Positions 1 through 12,412 of a stretch of DNA of 64,000 nucleotides are shown one piece after another (the stretch's first letter is position 1; each line of letters begins with the position of its first letter). This DNA is from Cymbidium sinense. Taxonomy: Eukaryota; Streptophyta; Magnoliopsida; Asparagales; Orchidaceae. The DNA is taken from the NCBI GenBank assembly GCA_021442155.1, contig CM038215.1, positions 273,957,014-274,021,013 on the forward strand. The letters are read 5' to 3'. The position numbers were made by a program, and so were the translations under genes. Under the pieces are notes generated by a model. It was not told the origin of the DNA. It did not search any database and saw only the letters and a program-made list of their open reading frames with translations.

Positions 1-619
1 AAAAATAAACCTAAACCTAACCTAAAAATAAACCAAAAAATAAACCTTAAATAAAAACCTAAAACCTAAACCTAAAAAATAAAATAAAAATCAAGACCTA
101 AACCTAAAAATAAAAAATAAAATCGAAACATAAAAATTAAAAAATTAAAAAAACTAAACTAAAAAAATAAACATAAACCTAAACCTAAACCTACAAAATA
201 AACTAAAATAAATAACCTAAACTAAAATAAATAAACTTAAAATAAACAAACCAAACTAAATAAAAATAAAAAATAAACCTAAATAAAAATAAATAATAAA
301 TAATAAATAAACTAAATAATTTTAAACCTACACATTTACTTAATTGTTTTTTTTTATAAAAGACCCTAAACCCTAAACGTACAACACTTAATCTACAACA
401 TTAAACCATTAACCATTAAAAACCCTAAACCCTAAACCCTAAACCCTATACCCTAAACCCTAACCCTAAACCCTATACCCTAAAAGCCTAAACCTTAAAA
501 CCCTAAACCCTAAACCTTAAACCCTAAACCCTATACCCTAAACCCTAAACCCTAAACCCCAAACCCTAAACATAAACCTAAAGTAACTAAATATATTTAG
601 AAATAAACCTAAACCCTCA
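1..619 (+). repeat. Telomere-like array, CCCTAAA orientation, left outer block
   Basis: The first 330 bases are A-rich variants of the telomeric heptamer (AAATAAACCTAAA and similar). After a short divider (ACTTAATTG plus a T run, about 338-356) the sequence becomes nearly regular CCCTAAA from about 361 to 580, with variants such as CCCTATA and CCTTAAA. No coding potential is visible. Runs are broken and mixed with non-telomeric words, so this is interstitial or subtelomeric telomere-like DNA, not a fresh telomere. It ends exactly where a GR-RBP gene fragment begins. Confidence 0.9.
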
Positions 620-1066
620 AAATGGGTAGAACCTTGACGGTAGGAAAATCACCGTCAATTAGGCTCAATCTAGATCTGGCGGTGGAGGCGAAGGCGAAGG
701 TGGCAGTTATTGCAGTGGTGGTGGGGGATCTGGAGTTGCTGGTGGATATGGAAGTGGTGGTCAAAGTAGTGGTGGTTATGGAGGTGGGAGGGGCAACAGA
801 AGTTATAGCCGTGGTGTTGGCATAGGGAGCGATCTGCGATATGATGGTGGATCCCGCTACTAGAGTGGTCAGGTTGGTTCTGATGGGAACTGGAAAAACT
901 AAAGAACGGCGGATCATATATACATTTCTTCATTTTTATTTGCTCTATGTGTGCTCATTTTTTATCTATGTCGTCACTTGTATTATAGAAAGCTTGGTGT
1001 GTTACTTGGTTGATGAAATCAAAAGGAAGAAATGTTGAATCTGAATTTGTTCTCTGTTAAAAAAAA
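620..1066 (+). pseudogene. GR-RBP 3' fragment, copy A1
   Basis: This is a 5'-truncated fragment of a plant glycine-rich RNA-binding protein gene (GRP7/MA16 type). In the coding frame it opens inside the last strand of the RRM, reading NG-stop-NLDGRKITVN-stop-AQSRSGGGGEG. A glycine-rich tail (GGYGSGGQSSGGYGGG) follows, and it ends with SDGNWKN and a stop, the usual C-terminus of this family. About 140 bases of 3' UTR then end in an A-run before CCCTAAA repeats resume. CAG and GAG codons of the ancestor are now TAG, so no functional protein is made. Open frames of 65-102 codons here are out-of-frame shadows of the GGT/GGN repeat. The same fragment recurs seven more times in the window. Confidence 0.85.
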
Positions 1067-1345
1067 ACTAAAAACCCTAAACCCTAAACTAAAACTTCAA
1101 CCTTAGACCTAAAATCTAAACCCACAACCCTAAACCCTCAACCCTAAAAACCTTAAACCTTAAATCCTAAACCCTAAACCCTAAACCCTAAACCTTAAAC
1201 CATAAACCATAAACACTAAAACCTAATCTCTAAACCCTAAACCCTAAACCCTAAACCCCAAACCATAAACCCTAAACCAAGAACCCTCAACTAACCCTAA
1301 ACCCTAAACCCTAAACCCTAAAGCCTAAACCATAAAAAGCTAAAA
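1067..1345 (+). repeat. Telomere-like block, CCCTAAA orientation
   Basis: Short run of CCCTAAA heptamers with single-base variants (CCATAAA, CCTTAAA, CCCCAAA) directly after the A-run that ends GR-RBP copy A1. It grades into the A-rich form near 1345. Confidence 0.9.
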
Positions 1346-4300
1346 CCTAAATCGAAACCATAAAATAAAATAAATAAAAAAACCAAAACCAAAATAAAAT
1401 AATAAAATAAAAACCTAAATTAAAACTTGAAATGAAACCTAAACCTAAAAGAAATCAAAATAAAAAATAAAACTAAACTAAAAAGTAAAAAAAACCTACA
1501 AAAAATAAAAACTAAAGTTAAAATAAAAATAAAATAAACTTAAAATAAAAATAAATAAAAACTAAATATAAATCTAAACCTAAAAAATAAACCTAAAACT
1601 AACTCCTAAACATAAATAAACAATAAAACCTAAACCCTAAACTAAAAAAGAAAATGGAAACCTAAAGTAAAAATAAAATTAATCTAAACCTAAGCAAAAA
1701 TAATATAAACAAAAATAGATAAAACCTAAACCAAAATCTAAACCCTAAATAAAATGTAATAAACTAAAAATAAACCTAAACCTAAACTAAAAAAATATAA
1801 CCTAAAATAAACTTAAAACCTAAACCTAAAAAAAATAAAATAAAAACCTAAACATAATGCTAAAAATAATAAAAAAATAAAAAAGTAAAACCTAATCCTA
1901 AAATATAAAATAAAAATAAAACTAAATAAAAAATTAATCTAAACTTAAACCTAAACCTAAAAAATAAACTAAAATAAACAAACGTAAAATAAATAAACCT
2001 AATAAAATTAAAAATAAACTTAATAAGAATTAAAAATAAAATAAACTAAACTAAATAAAATAAGCTAAATAAACCTAAAACTAGTTAACTTAATTTTAAA
2101 AAAATAAATTAATTAAATTAAATTAAAATTAAAAAAACCTAACCCTAAACCCTAAAAAAAATAACCTTAAAATAAACGTGAATGCTAAACCTAAACCTAA
2201 AAAGAAAATAAAATAAAATAAAATAAAAAACAAAAATTGAATTAAAATAAAATAATAAAAACCTAAACTAAACTAAAAAAAATAGAAAACCTAAATAAAA
2301 TAAAAACTAAACCAATAATAAAAATAAAATAAACCTAAAATAAAATAAAATAATAACTAAATAAAATCCTAAACCTAAAAAATATACCTAAAAATAAATC
2401 ATAAAAATAAATAAACTAAAAACCTAAACCCTAAACTAAAAAAAAACTTAAACCTAAAATAAAAATAAAACAAACCTAAACCTTAACTAAAATAGACAGA
2501 ACTAAAATAAATAAAACATAATACTAAATCTATAATAAATTAAACCTAAATCTAAACCTAAACCATAAATAAAATAAACCTAAACTTAAACTAAAAAATA
2601 AAACCTAAAAATAAACCTAAAATAAAACCTAAAAAACCTAAATAAGAAATAAAATAAAACCTAAACCTAAACGTAAAATAAAAATAAAACCTAATCATAA
2701 AAAAATAAAATAAAAAAATGAAACTAAACCAAAATAAATAAACATAAACATAAACCTAAAAAAAAATAACAAAATAAAAACTTAAACTAAAATAAATAAA
2801 CATAAAATAATTAAATTAAACTAAATAAAAATAAAAACAAAACTAAATATAAAAATAAATTAAAATAAAGAAAAGTAAACTAAATAAACTTAAACCTATG
2901 GGTTTACTTAATTTAAAAAAATTTTAAAAAATAAAATAAAAAAACCCTAACCCAAACTCCCAGTAAAAACTAAATAAACCTAAACCTAAATATAATAAGA
3001 CAACCTTGAAACCCTAAATCCTAAAACCTAAACCCTAAAGCCTAAACGCTATAACCTACAACCCTAAACCCTAAACCCTAAACACCAAGCCCTAAAAAGT
3101 AAACCCTAAACCCTAAAAACATACAAACTATACATAAACTAAATAAAACATAAAAATAAAATAAATTATAAAACCTAAACTTAAAAAAATAAATAAATAA
3201 AATAAAATAAACCTAAACTTAAACATAAGCTTAAATGTAAAAATATAATAAAATAATAAAATAAAGTTACACTAAAATAAAATAAATAAAAACCTAAACT
3301 AAACTATAAAATAAAATAAACCAAAAAATAAAAAACCTAAATAATATAAAAACTAAATGTAAAATAATATAAAATAAAAACTAAACCTAAACCTAAAATA
3401 AATAAATAAAACCTAAACTTAAATCTAAAATAAACTACACCTAAATCCTAAACTAAATAAAATAAAATAAACTAAAAATAAACCTAAACCAAAATTAATA
3501 AATAAAACCTAAAAATAAACCTAAAATAAAAACCTAAACCTAAACCTAAAAATTAAAAATAAAACTTAAACATAAAAATCAAAATTAAAATAAAATTAAA
3601 TTAAAAAATAAACTTAAACCTAAACCTAAAAAATAAACTAAAATAAAAAACCTAAGCTAAAATAAATAAATTTCAAAAAAATAAACCCAAAATAAATGCT
3701 TAAATAAAAGATTAAACCTAAATAAAAAAAAAAAAATAAAAAATTAAATAAAATAAACTAAATAAACCTATTGTGGGTTACTTAATTAAATAAATTCCTA
3801 AACCTAAACCTACCCTAAATCCACTAAATACTAAACCCTAAACCATAACCCACCAGAACCCTACCCACCCTAAACCCTCTAAATCTACCCAAACCAAAAC
3901 CCTAAACTGACCTGACCCTAAACTCTAAACCCTAAACCCTAACCACTACTTCACTTAAACCCTCTGACCTGACCCACTACATTCCCTAAAGCCAACTGAG
4001 CCTCTCTAAATCTTCCCTAAACCCTAACCTCTGACTAAACTTCCTAGATCCTAAACAAACTGGGCCACTCTAACCCAAACTTACACTAAACTGACTAAAA
4101 TAAACCTAAAAATAAAATAAATAAATAAAATTAAACCAAAAGGGTTAAAACCTAAACTAAAACTTAAACCTAAACCTCAAAATAATTAAATAAAATAAAT
4201 AAATAAAATAAATAATTAACCTAAACTAAACTAAATAAAATAAAATAAACCTACGAATTAAAAACCTAAAGAAAATAAAAGTTAAAAATAAAGTAAACCT

Positions 4301-4860
4301 AAAATAAAATAAATTAAAACTAAATAAAAAAGCAAAACCTAAAAATAAACCTAAAAATAAATATCTAAAAATAAATAAAAATAAAACCTAAACCCTAAAC
4401 TAAAAAAAAAACCTAAAATAAAAATAAAATAAATAAAATAAAATAAACCTTGACCTAAACTAAAATAAACTAAACCTTAACCTAAACTAAAATAAACTAA
4501 ACTAAAATAAATAAAACCTAACCTTAAACTTAAACCTAAACCTAAACAAATTAAAATAAAATAATCTAAAAATATACCTAAACCTAAACTAAGAAAATAA
4601 AACCTAAAAATATACCTAAAATAAAAGGCTAAAACCTAAACCTAAAAATATAAAATAAAAACCTAAACCTAAACCTAAAATAAATAAAACCTAAACCTAA
4701 AATAAAATAAAATAAAACTCATAAAAAAAAATAAAATAATAAACACCTAAACTAAAATAAATAAATAAAAATAAACTAAATTAAATAAAATAAAAATAAA
4801 CCTAAATAAAATAAAAGAAAAGAAACTGATTAAAATAAACTAAATAAATCTAAACTCTTT
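1346..4860 (+). repeat. Degenerate A-rich telomere-derived array
   Basis: About 3.5 kb of AAATAAACCTAAA-type sequence. The CCTAAA word persists but most units have expanded into AAATAAA. More regular CCCTAAA islands occur at about 2941-3120 and, strongly diverged, at 3800-4090. The islands are set off by a recurring divider containing TTACTTAATT (about 2086-2100 variant, 2905-2915, 3777-3787). I see no gene here. The C-strand keeps one orientation throughout, pointing to a single ancestral array altered by slippage and mutation. Confidence 0.85.
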
Positions 4861-5107
4861 CTTTTTTTTTTTAAAATAAAATAAACCCACCTTAAACCCT
4901 AATCACAAATAACCCAACCCTAAACTAAACCTAAACTAAACACCTAAACCCTAAACCCTAAAACTCCAAAACTCTAAAGCGTAAACTGTAAATCTTAACC
5001 CCTAAACGATAAACCCTAAAACCCTAAACTTAAACCATAAACCTTAAACCCTAAAACCTATAACCCTAAACCCCAAACCCTAAACCCTAAACTAACCTTA
5101 TTTCCTA
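4861..5107 (+). repeat. Telomere-like block, CCCTAAA orientation
   Basis: After a T-run divider, CCCTAAA heptamers with variants run up to the start of GR-RBP copy A2. The join (CCTAAGAATGG) matches that of the minus-strand copies, where the fragment also begins immediately after a heptamer-like word. Confidence 0.85.
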
Positions 5108-5583
5108 AGAATGGACAGAACCTTGACAACCGCACCATCTCCTTCAACTAGGCTCAGTTTAGATCTAGCGATGGAGGCGAAGGTAGAGTCGAAGGTTATC
5201 ACAGTGGAGGTGGGCAATCTAGAGGTGTTGGTGGATATAGAGGTGGTGATCGGAGCAGTGGTTATTTTCAATTCTAGAGGAACGATCGAGGTTACAGTCG
5301 TGGTGGTGGCAAAGGGATAAATCGATGATATGATCGTGGATCCCGCTACTCAAGAGGCGGTGGTGGTTCTGATGGGAACTGGAGAAATTGAAGAATGGTC
5401 GATCTGATCTACTACTTATGGAACTGTCTTTACAGTAGAGATGGTTCTACTTATCTATGATTTTTGATTTGCTCAATGGGTGTTCATTTTTGATCTATGT
5501 CATTGCTTGTCTCTTAGTAAACTTGGGGCTACTTGGTTGATGAAATCAAAAGAAGAAATGTTGAATAATTTATTCTATTAAAA
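5108..5583 (+). pseudogene. GR-RBP 3' fragment, copy A2 (best-preserved C-terminus)
   Basis: Same fragment as A1. The true frame begins NGQNLDNRTISFN, then a stop at the codon that is Glu in the family (VNEAQSR), then AQFRSS. The glycine-rich tail contains two more stops and ends GSRYSRGGGGSDGNWRN before a normal stop. The C-terminal SDGNWRN is the family signature and makes identification secure. A 3' UTR of about 185 bases follows to an A4 run. It is a pseudogene: the RNP1 and RNP2 motifs of the RRM are absent and the frame is interrupted. The 69-codon open frame in this interval is a different frame. Confidence 0.9.
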
Positions 5584-5880
5584 CCTTAAACCCTAAACTA
5601 AAACTTAAACCCTAAACCTAAAATGTAAAACCTTACCCTAAACTAAACCTAACCCTAAACCCAAAACACTAAAAAATTAAACCCTAAAACCCACAAACCC
5701 TAAACCCTAAACCTAAACCCCAAACCTAAACCCTAAAACCCTAAACCACAACCCTAACCCAACCCTAAAATAAAACCCTAAATCCCTAAACCCTAAACCC
5801 TAAACACTAAACCCTAAACCCTAATCCATAAACAAACCCTAAACCCTAAACTTATCCTAAATCATGATCCCTAAACCTTG
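5584..5880 (+). repeat. Telomere-like block, inner edge of left array
   Basis: CCCTAAA heptamers and variants end near 5880. A short detached relic (CCCTAAACCCTAACCC) lies near 5993-6008 inside the next segment. The mirror image of this edge, including the detached relic, is found at 54645-54790. Confidence 0.9.
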
Positions 5881-7320
5881 AATAAAGATGTCATTAGGAG
5901 TAGATCTAAAGAATGACCTATTCCTAACATAGTTATGGTAGCTAAACAAAATGTAATCAAGAGAATTTTCTTTAACTATTAGAGATTTTAATACCCTAAA
6001 CCCTAACCCTTAATCATATTATAATACCATATATTATCGTATAATGTAGCATCATATATTTGATCATGTAGTGATGTGTTTCTGGATGTTATAAGATGTT
6101 TTGAAATGTTTTAGTATATTATGGCATTATGCCCTATAGTCTACATTAATATAAATCATAAAAATATTTAATAAATTAGATGAAGAAATTTGTTAAATTT
6201 GAAGTGGGAATTAGTTTGTAGTACCAAAGGTGTGCTACGCCACTTGTAGTCTAAAAAGTAAGATTTTATGTTCAAAATAAATATTATATGTTGTAACATA
6301 GTATAACATCATATATCATAATATATTGTTCTAAGATTTTAAATTATTTTAGTATTTTACAATCATGCAGACAATCCTACACTAGCATTATTTATAAAAA
6401 TATTGATTTAGACTTTAAAATATTGTAATTTGGCTAAATTCATAATAGGTAGAGCATGGCATCATAATATATTATTTTAATTTAAAATATTTAAGTGATA
6501 TGGTGAAAATATATAGTTTATTATTGCTTAGACTAATTTTATGATTTTTTATCTTAAGAAATCCCTTGTGATGTGATATGCAATATAATATAATATAAAA
6601 TGTTATAGTGTATTATAATATAGGATGCCATAACAAAATGTAGCATCATGCATTATAGCATTCTATTAGTATTATTACTTATTGTTTAGCATATTTTAGT
6701 TTGTTATAGTATGATATAGTAGAGTTTGTACTGGTATAATTCATAAAAATACTAATTTATAGGCTGAGATGATAGGATTTGGCCAAATTTAAGGTATGCC
6801 TTAAGGAACATCATTGGGGATGTGCTATGGTGTGTCATTTAATCAAAAGAATAAAATTTTGCATCTAAAATAAATGTTCATTTTCCAACCAAATTTTATA
6901 AATTTCTTGCTTAAAGTGATTTATTTTAAGGTGTAATATAAGATAATATATTATATGAAAGCATATTAAAATATAGTGTACATAATAATATAACATATGG
7001 AAGAATTTGGCCAAATTCATGGCACACACCAAGATTATGCTATTTTGTACCATTTCTAATAGAAAATAAACAATTTTACATCCAAAATGAATATTATTAA
7101 TATATTGAGAAAATTTTGTTATTTGTTAATTTTAAGTGATTCTATTGAGGTGCAATGTTAGACAATATATTATATTATAACAAATTATAATATAATATAG
7201 TGTGTTAATTCACACTATAATATGTTTAGCATGATATTATATAGTTAGTTTGAGCTTGCACCATCACAAACCATAAAATGTTGATTACAATGTTAAGATG
7301 ATGTAATTTGGACGAATACA
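5881..7320. repeat. AT-rich degenerate tandem repeat (left copy)
   Basis: No gene is seen. The segment is made of about five diverged units of roughly 230-350 bases. Each has a motif like ATAAAAATATTGATTT, then an AATTTGGCCAAATT-type palindrome (near 6424, 6772, 7005, 7303), then words such as ATTTTGCATCCAAAAT and strings of TATTATAATATA. The palindrome and the ATTTTACATCCAAAAT word are the easiest anchors. The unit edge overlaps the last part of element Y. An inverted copy lies at 53180-54645. Identity appears high (near 85-90% by eye) over the segment next to Y. Confidence 0.7.
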
Positions 7321-10040
7321 TTATTAGGCTTTTGGTTGAACTCTTAAAGGTGTGCATAAGAGCAGAAATAAGATTTGATGAGAATTCCATGTCAAGGACA
7401 TGGAGCGATACGCTAAGGAATCACACATGCGTTGGACATGACATGTGAGGGCGAGGACAATGAATAAAAAAATCTGCTGGGGATAAGGTTTGAATTTGAT
7501 TTGATTATATGGTTTATAGAAAGAAGATACATTGGGGATAAGAATCTATAATCTACTATGGATTAAGATTGAACCGACTTTAATTTATTCTATTTTAATT
7601 GATGTGGAGGCACATCTACTTGAGATATGGGCTCGAGTCTGCTAGGGATCGGGTATATGAACCTTCCACTAGGGAAGTAGGTTTGGGCTATCTGCTAGTG
7701 ATTTGGATTTGAGTTTGATTTCTTAGATTTGTTTGGGGATGTATCCATTGGGGATAAGAGTTTAGTTGGATTTCTTTGATTTAGACTCTACTAGGGGAGT
7801 TAGTTTAATTTGGCTCCATTGGGGAGCTTGGTTTTGAATTTGATTTGTTGGCTTGACTTGTTTATATATGATTTGGGGATCCACTAGGGAGAAGGGTGTA
7901 ATTTAAATCCACTGGAAAAAAATTAGATTGAGTTTAATTTTGTCTGAGTTAATGTATGGACCCATGTGTGCGATGGATAAGAAGGGAAATGCCTTGACCT
8001 ACCTTAGGTTTATAAATCTAAATGGATAGTCTACCAATTATGGTGTAGAGCTAGCCAACCTAAGGGGTTGCCTTTTGGTGAGCAATGGTTATGCTAGTAA
8101 GAAGGCATAGCAGACTTACATCATCCAAAGTGAGGAACAACTATTGGGGTGACCTATTAGATGCACAACAAATCAAACATGACCTAGGGCGACTACTGAG
8201 TGAATGCCGCTGGGGATTTATGTCAACTCAAAAATAGTCAGGATTAATTTTATCTTAATTTCATGTGATTTGATAATGTTTGTTTAGTTTAGTTTAATTT
8301 TGTATTGAGGGAATATCCATTGCGGATGTGAGCTCAATCAAACTTGATAGATTTAATTTATGGACCATGTCGGTGTGCGATGGACCCACTAAGAAAGGGC
8401 TATATCGGACGTGTCCTATCTCAGATTTACAAATCCAAAAGGATAGCCTACTAGTCGTGTGGCAAAGTTAGCCAACCTAAGGGGTTGCCTTTCGGTCTAC
8501 AACGGTTGTGCTAAGAAGAAGGCGTAGCAGACTTACATCTTCTAAAGTAGGGAATAACTATTGTGGTGACCTATTGGTAGCATAATAAATAAAACCCTAC
8601 TTAGGCGATACTATAGAGTGAATTTCACTAGGGACTTATATCAACTCAAGAGTAATTAGATGATTCCTATAGGGAGTTTTGCTGACACTACCCTAAAGAT
8701 AGGATGCCTGCTTGGGAAAAGGTACTGCTACGGGTTTCCTCTTAATCCACAACTGAATATATATTTTGTTTATATGTTTGCATAGACACTATAGGTGTGT
8801 GAGGGACCACACTAAAAAGGGGTATGTCAACCTTGACCTATCTCAGATTTACTGGACCAAGGGAGAATCTGCCCATCCATAGGATGAATTCTCCAACCAT
8901 AGGGGTGATTACAAGGAAAGGGCAATTGTATAATCTGATAGTAACCCGGGTAGTGTCTAAATGGGTTCACAAATGATGTGATCCGAATATACTGCCCACA
9001 AAAGAGGTGCTACTAGGGGCATTATCCTAAGCCCAGGAAAAGAAACCTATAGGTGTACGGTGGCCAACTCAAGGAGAAAGCATAGCAGATTTACATCTGC
9101 CATGAGTGTTGTATCCTATGGTGCGAGAACCGGCCAACATAAGGTGTATCCGTCAGCATGAGTGGTGTATTCATTAGCATAGTGAGAACCAACCAACCTA
9201 AGGTGCCTATCAGTGTGCAATCATCAATCTGGAAAGAAAGTGTGTAGGCTTACAACTTTCCAAGTGGAACTGAACATCGGGATAGTCTGTCATCGGCGGG
9301 AAAGATGCTATCTGACCTAGAATGATTACTAAGAGAGGAGCTCTGAGGAAGGACTGGAACCAGACTTGAAGTAGTCAAGAGGGAAGGAATCAATAGGTGA
9401 CTTATCCTAACCCTTAAATATACTTTACCCAGTCAGTGCATGAAGGCTAATCCAAGTAGAATGTGTAGCAGACTCACATCCTCTTAAATGAACCCGACAT
9501 GAGGTAATTTACCAGCCACGAAGAAAGGCATACCAAACTAATAAGACACTAATCAATGTGCAGTGTCCAAGTAAGGAAGGAAAGCATAAAATATTTACAT
9601 CCTCCAAAGCAAGAAGAACACACACTAGCAGGGTAGCACGTCAGGCCAACTTACAGCAGCTACTCAGTGAGTGTCATTGGGGGTGTTGTCTCTACTTAAA
9701 GTAGCTCGAGATAAAAGATATGTGTTTATTTTATATGTTTGTGTGTAGTTTATGTTTGTGTTGTGTTGATGAAGGATGGGATGCCACTCGAGTTCATTAC
9801 ACCGACCATAAACTCATTGTGGCGGATTCACAAAAAAAAATACTTTCAACATGGAAGAGATTGAATTTGAAATGGAATTTCCATTGATGATAATTATTTT
9901 CAAATATAATTTATAATATTTCTTTAAGTATAGCCTGTTGATTGGAAGCATTGGGTGCTCTCCCTTATGATTAATAAGCTGATAAGAACCTCCTTGGTAG
10001 GCCTTCTCTATGAAAAAAGGATCTTCCTAAGGGGGGGTTC
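7320..10040 (-). repeat. Y (left) 3' noncoding region with ~416-bp tandem units and PBS-like words
   Basis: There is no coding potential. Two nearly parallel units begin near 8050 and 8466, both containing TAGCCAACCTAAGGGGTTGC, with more diverged units following. From 7470 to about 8670 the + strand carries roughly 15 scattered copies of a short word of the form YCCRYTRGGGA, for example CCGCTGGGGAT at 8207-8217 and CTGCTGGGGAT at 7474-7484. In the sense strand of Y these read ATCCCCAGCGG. A small inverted repeat, CCATGTC/GACATGG, lies at about 7388-7404. Tandemly repeated, fast-changing 3' regions are known for Tat-type elements; the short word is discussed in the findings. Confidence 0.7.
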
Positions 10041-11310
10041 AAACTTGCCTCCCATCTTACGACGGGCAGTAATCAATCTTCGTAGAACTAAAATAAGCTT
10101 TCCTTATTGAAAAGCTTTAGGATGGACCAACTTGTTGTGAGCTTGAATCAATTTAGCTTCGTACAACTCGAGGTTTTGGCATGCCTACAGGTGTCTTTCC
10201 TACAATCCTTCGATCTCTTCTAACTGCACCTTGGCATTCTTCTCTATTATGATCTTGCTACCCACAGCTATCCTTAGTGATGGGAGTTCAACTTCAAATG
10301 GTAGAATGGATTCAGACCCATACACTAAGAAAAGTAGGAGTTGGAGTTCTATATGTGGTCCGGTAGGCTCATAAGGCTTCAACTAAATGTTCATACCATT
10401 ATGGCTTGTACTTGTTGAGTTTCTTCTTCCACATTTGGATGAGAGTTTTATTGAAGGCTTACTAAGCTATTTTTCTCGGGTAGTTGATGGTAGAATATCT
10501 CCAATCTATGTTGTGACTCGGGCAAAGTTGTTGATCTCATGCTCTTGAATGCGACCATTATCAAATATAATTTATCGAGGCACTCTATACCTTTATATAT
10601 GGTTCCTAAAAGTTATAGCACATCTTTGAGCTATGACCTCTTTGAGTAGAATCACCTTCACCCATTTAGAAAAATAATTAATAGAAGCTAAGATGAATCA
10701 ATGACCCTTGGAAGAAGGAGGATCAATCGGACCCATGTGGTACCTCAACACTCGAATGGTCATAAGGCCAATGTAGGATGTAGAATGTTGGGTGGTTGGT
10801 GTAGTACCACAATGTGTCTTTAACATTGGTGGCATCGCCTAGCCATATCCATGCAATCTTTGATCATCGACGGCCAGTAGTATCCTAGTCTTTTGATCTT
10901 GGCTTTCATCTTTAGAATATATTGGCTAGCTCCGCATAATCTTGAGTGTACCTCGGTCATAATCTTATGGACTTCATTCTTGTATAAATAACATAACCAC
11001 ATATGATCGAAAGACCACCAGTAAAAGAAACCATCCACAAGAGCGTAGGAAAGTGCTCTCTACTTCATTTGATGAGCTTGGGACTTCTCTTGAGGTAGTT
11101 TTCCTTTATTTAAGTAATCCATGAATGGTTGCCTCCAATCTAACTCCTCGTCCTTCTTGGCAATGGAAACCTCCCCTTCAAGAGAGTGCTTTTTGATGAG
11201 TTCAATATCAATAATTGATAAGACTTGTTTATTTTGGATCTTTATTGATATGGACTCATCCTTCGGACATGCCAACTCCTTGACAAGCTTGGCTAAAGCA
11301 TACGCTATGT
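10041..11310 (-). pseudogene. Y (left) integrase, decayed
   Basis: Integrase joins element DNA to the target. The N-terminal zinc-binding region is readable at 10820-11038 (TEVHSRLCGASQ then LGYYWPSMIKDC and ARRCHQC). The second His of the HHCC set, seen as GAHQ in relatives, is Ser here. The catalytic core follows at about 10400-10800 with the words GPIDPPSSKGHWFILA and FDNG, broken by several stops. The C-terminal part (YGSESILPFEVELPSLRIAVGS at about 10250-10330, then KMGGKFEP near 10040-10060) is also present. At least six stops or shifts exclude activity. The right-arm copy has the same His-to-Ser change. Confidence 0.85.
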
Positions 11311-11320
11311 CATTCTGTCC

Positions 11321-11851
11321 TCAAGAAACTTTATAAATGGTAACCTCTAAGATTTGGGCCAACAAATCCATGGTGTACTTGTGATAGTGATGGAGCTTCG
11401 GCTTTATAACCTTATAGGACCCAACAATTTGGTTGATAATGAGCTGAGAATCCCCGAAGATGTTGATGTTCTGGATGCTTAAAGTAATGGCTAACTCCAG
11501 ATTGACAATCAATGCTTCATATTTGGCTTTGTTGTTGGTGCCAGGATTGGACATATGATATGAGAATCTCATCACATCACGGTCCAAAGTTATGAGAACT
11601 ATTCCTACCCATCCCTTTCTTGGAATAGTAGATTGTGGTTGTTCTCCTCTTTGAGAGAATGTTACACCATCAAAGTATATCTCATAGTAGTGAATTCTAG
11701 TATCCCCTAAGTTCATGATTTGTCCATCAGGGAGATCATCACTAAGTAGAGAGTCAACAGGAAGTAGGTGTGCTGATAAGAAATCTACTAGGACTTGTCC
11801 TCTCACCGCACGGAGGGATATAAAGAAAATGTCATATTGCAAGAGGATCAT
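11321..11851 (-). pseudogene. Y (left) tether plus plant archaeal-type RNase H (aRH)
   Basis: This is the longest open frame of the window (176 codons). Residues about 14-50 are the tether between the two RNase H domains (GQVLVDFLSAHLLPVDS, then DDLPDG). Residues about 55-170 are the aRH domain: YYEIYFDGVTF with the first catalytic Asp, GIVLITLDRD, PGTNNKAKYEALI, and IFGDSQLIINQIVGSYK with the third catalytic Asp. The central catalytic Glu of the family (NNxAEYEAL) is Lys here, so the domain should be inactive even though the frame is open. aRH is diagnostic of Tat/Ogre elements. It belongs to a polyprotein; the ATG at the frame start is not a real start. Confidence 0.85.
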
Positions 11852-11869
11852 GGATCATCATGCTAACCA

Positions 11870-12400
11870 TTCAGATAGCGTCGGTCATTCCATGAGATAC
11901 TATAGTGGATTGATCCTAGAGATTAAGTTCACCTTATGAGGAAGCATGTTGTGTTGAAGCTTTGGGATGCAAAGAATAAAGCTAGGCAATGCTCTTCAAT
12001 GGGTGGATAATTAGCCAAAGCAAGGATTAGAAGATGGATAAGGTAGTAGAGTGTGTTTTCCATCTCTTCATCGTTGGTTTGGGTCGACAATGCACCGAGG
12101 GAGTCATTTAATGCAGAAGTGTAAAGTATGAGTAGCTTGCCTAGGATAGCGGCTACTAGAACTGGTAGTGTCCTCAATTAATGCTTGATGTCTTTGAAGG
12201 CATGCACACACTTGTCATCCCACTTGAACTTGGCATCCTTTTTGACAAGTGATGAGAATAACTGACATATTTTTGATAGATTGGATATAAAGTGTCTTAT
12301 GATTAACTGGGTGGCAATTGATTCCCTGATATGATGCTGAGGTTCATTTGAGGCTTTTGAATCATGGTTCTTTCTCTACTTTTGATGATCGACATGATGA
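11870..12400 (-). pseudogene. Y (left) RT end and RNase H, decayed with internal deletion
   Basis: The minus strand reads LSKICQLFSSLVKKDAKFKWDDKC, then HAFKDIKH, then an open stretch at 11929-12177 (LPVLVAAILGKLLILYTSALNDSLGAL, NTLYYL, NYPPIEEHCLALFFAS). This matches the RT thumb and retroviral-type RNase H (LYTS-LNDSLGAL is the first Asp region). The RT palm from YxDD to the thumb, present in the right copy at 47990-48240, is deleted here: RT breaks off after CAMTRIFN near 12413 and resumes about 300 bases later in the protein. I infer a private deletion in the left arm. Confidence 0.75.
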
Positions 12401-12412
12401 TGAATGAATGAG

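Noticed and set aside
6865..7053. 62-codon minus-strand frame in the AT-rich repeat
   Set aside because: Low-complexity AT-rich translation (Ile/Tyr/Phe/His), not conserved in the inverted copy.
11321..11851. Intact host RNase H gene
   Set aside because: It is the aRH segment of a Tat polyprotein, flanked by RNase H and integrase relics in order, with the catalytic Glu changed to Lys.
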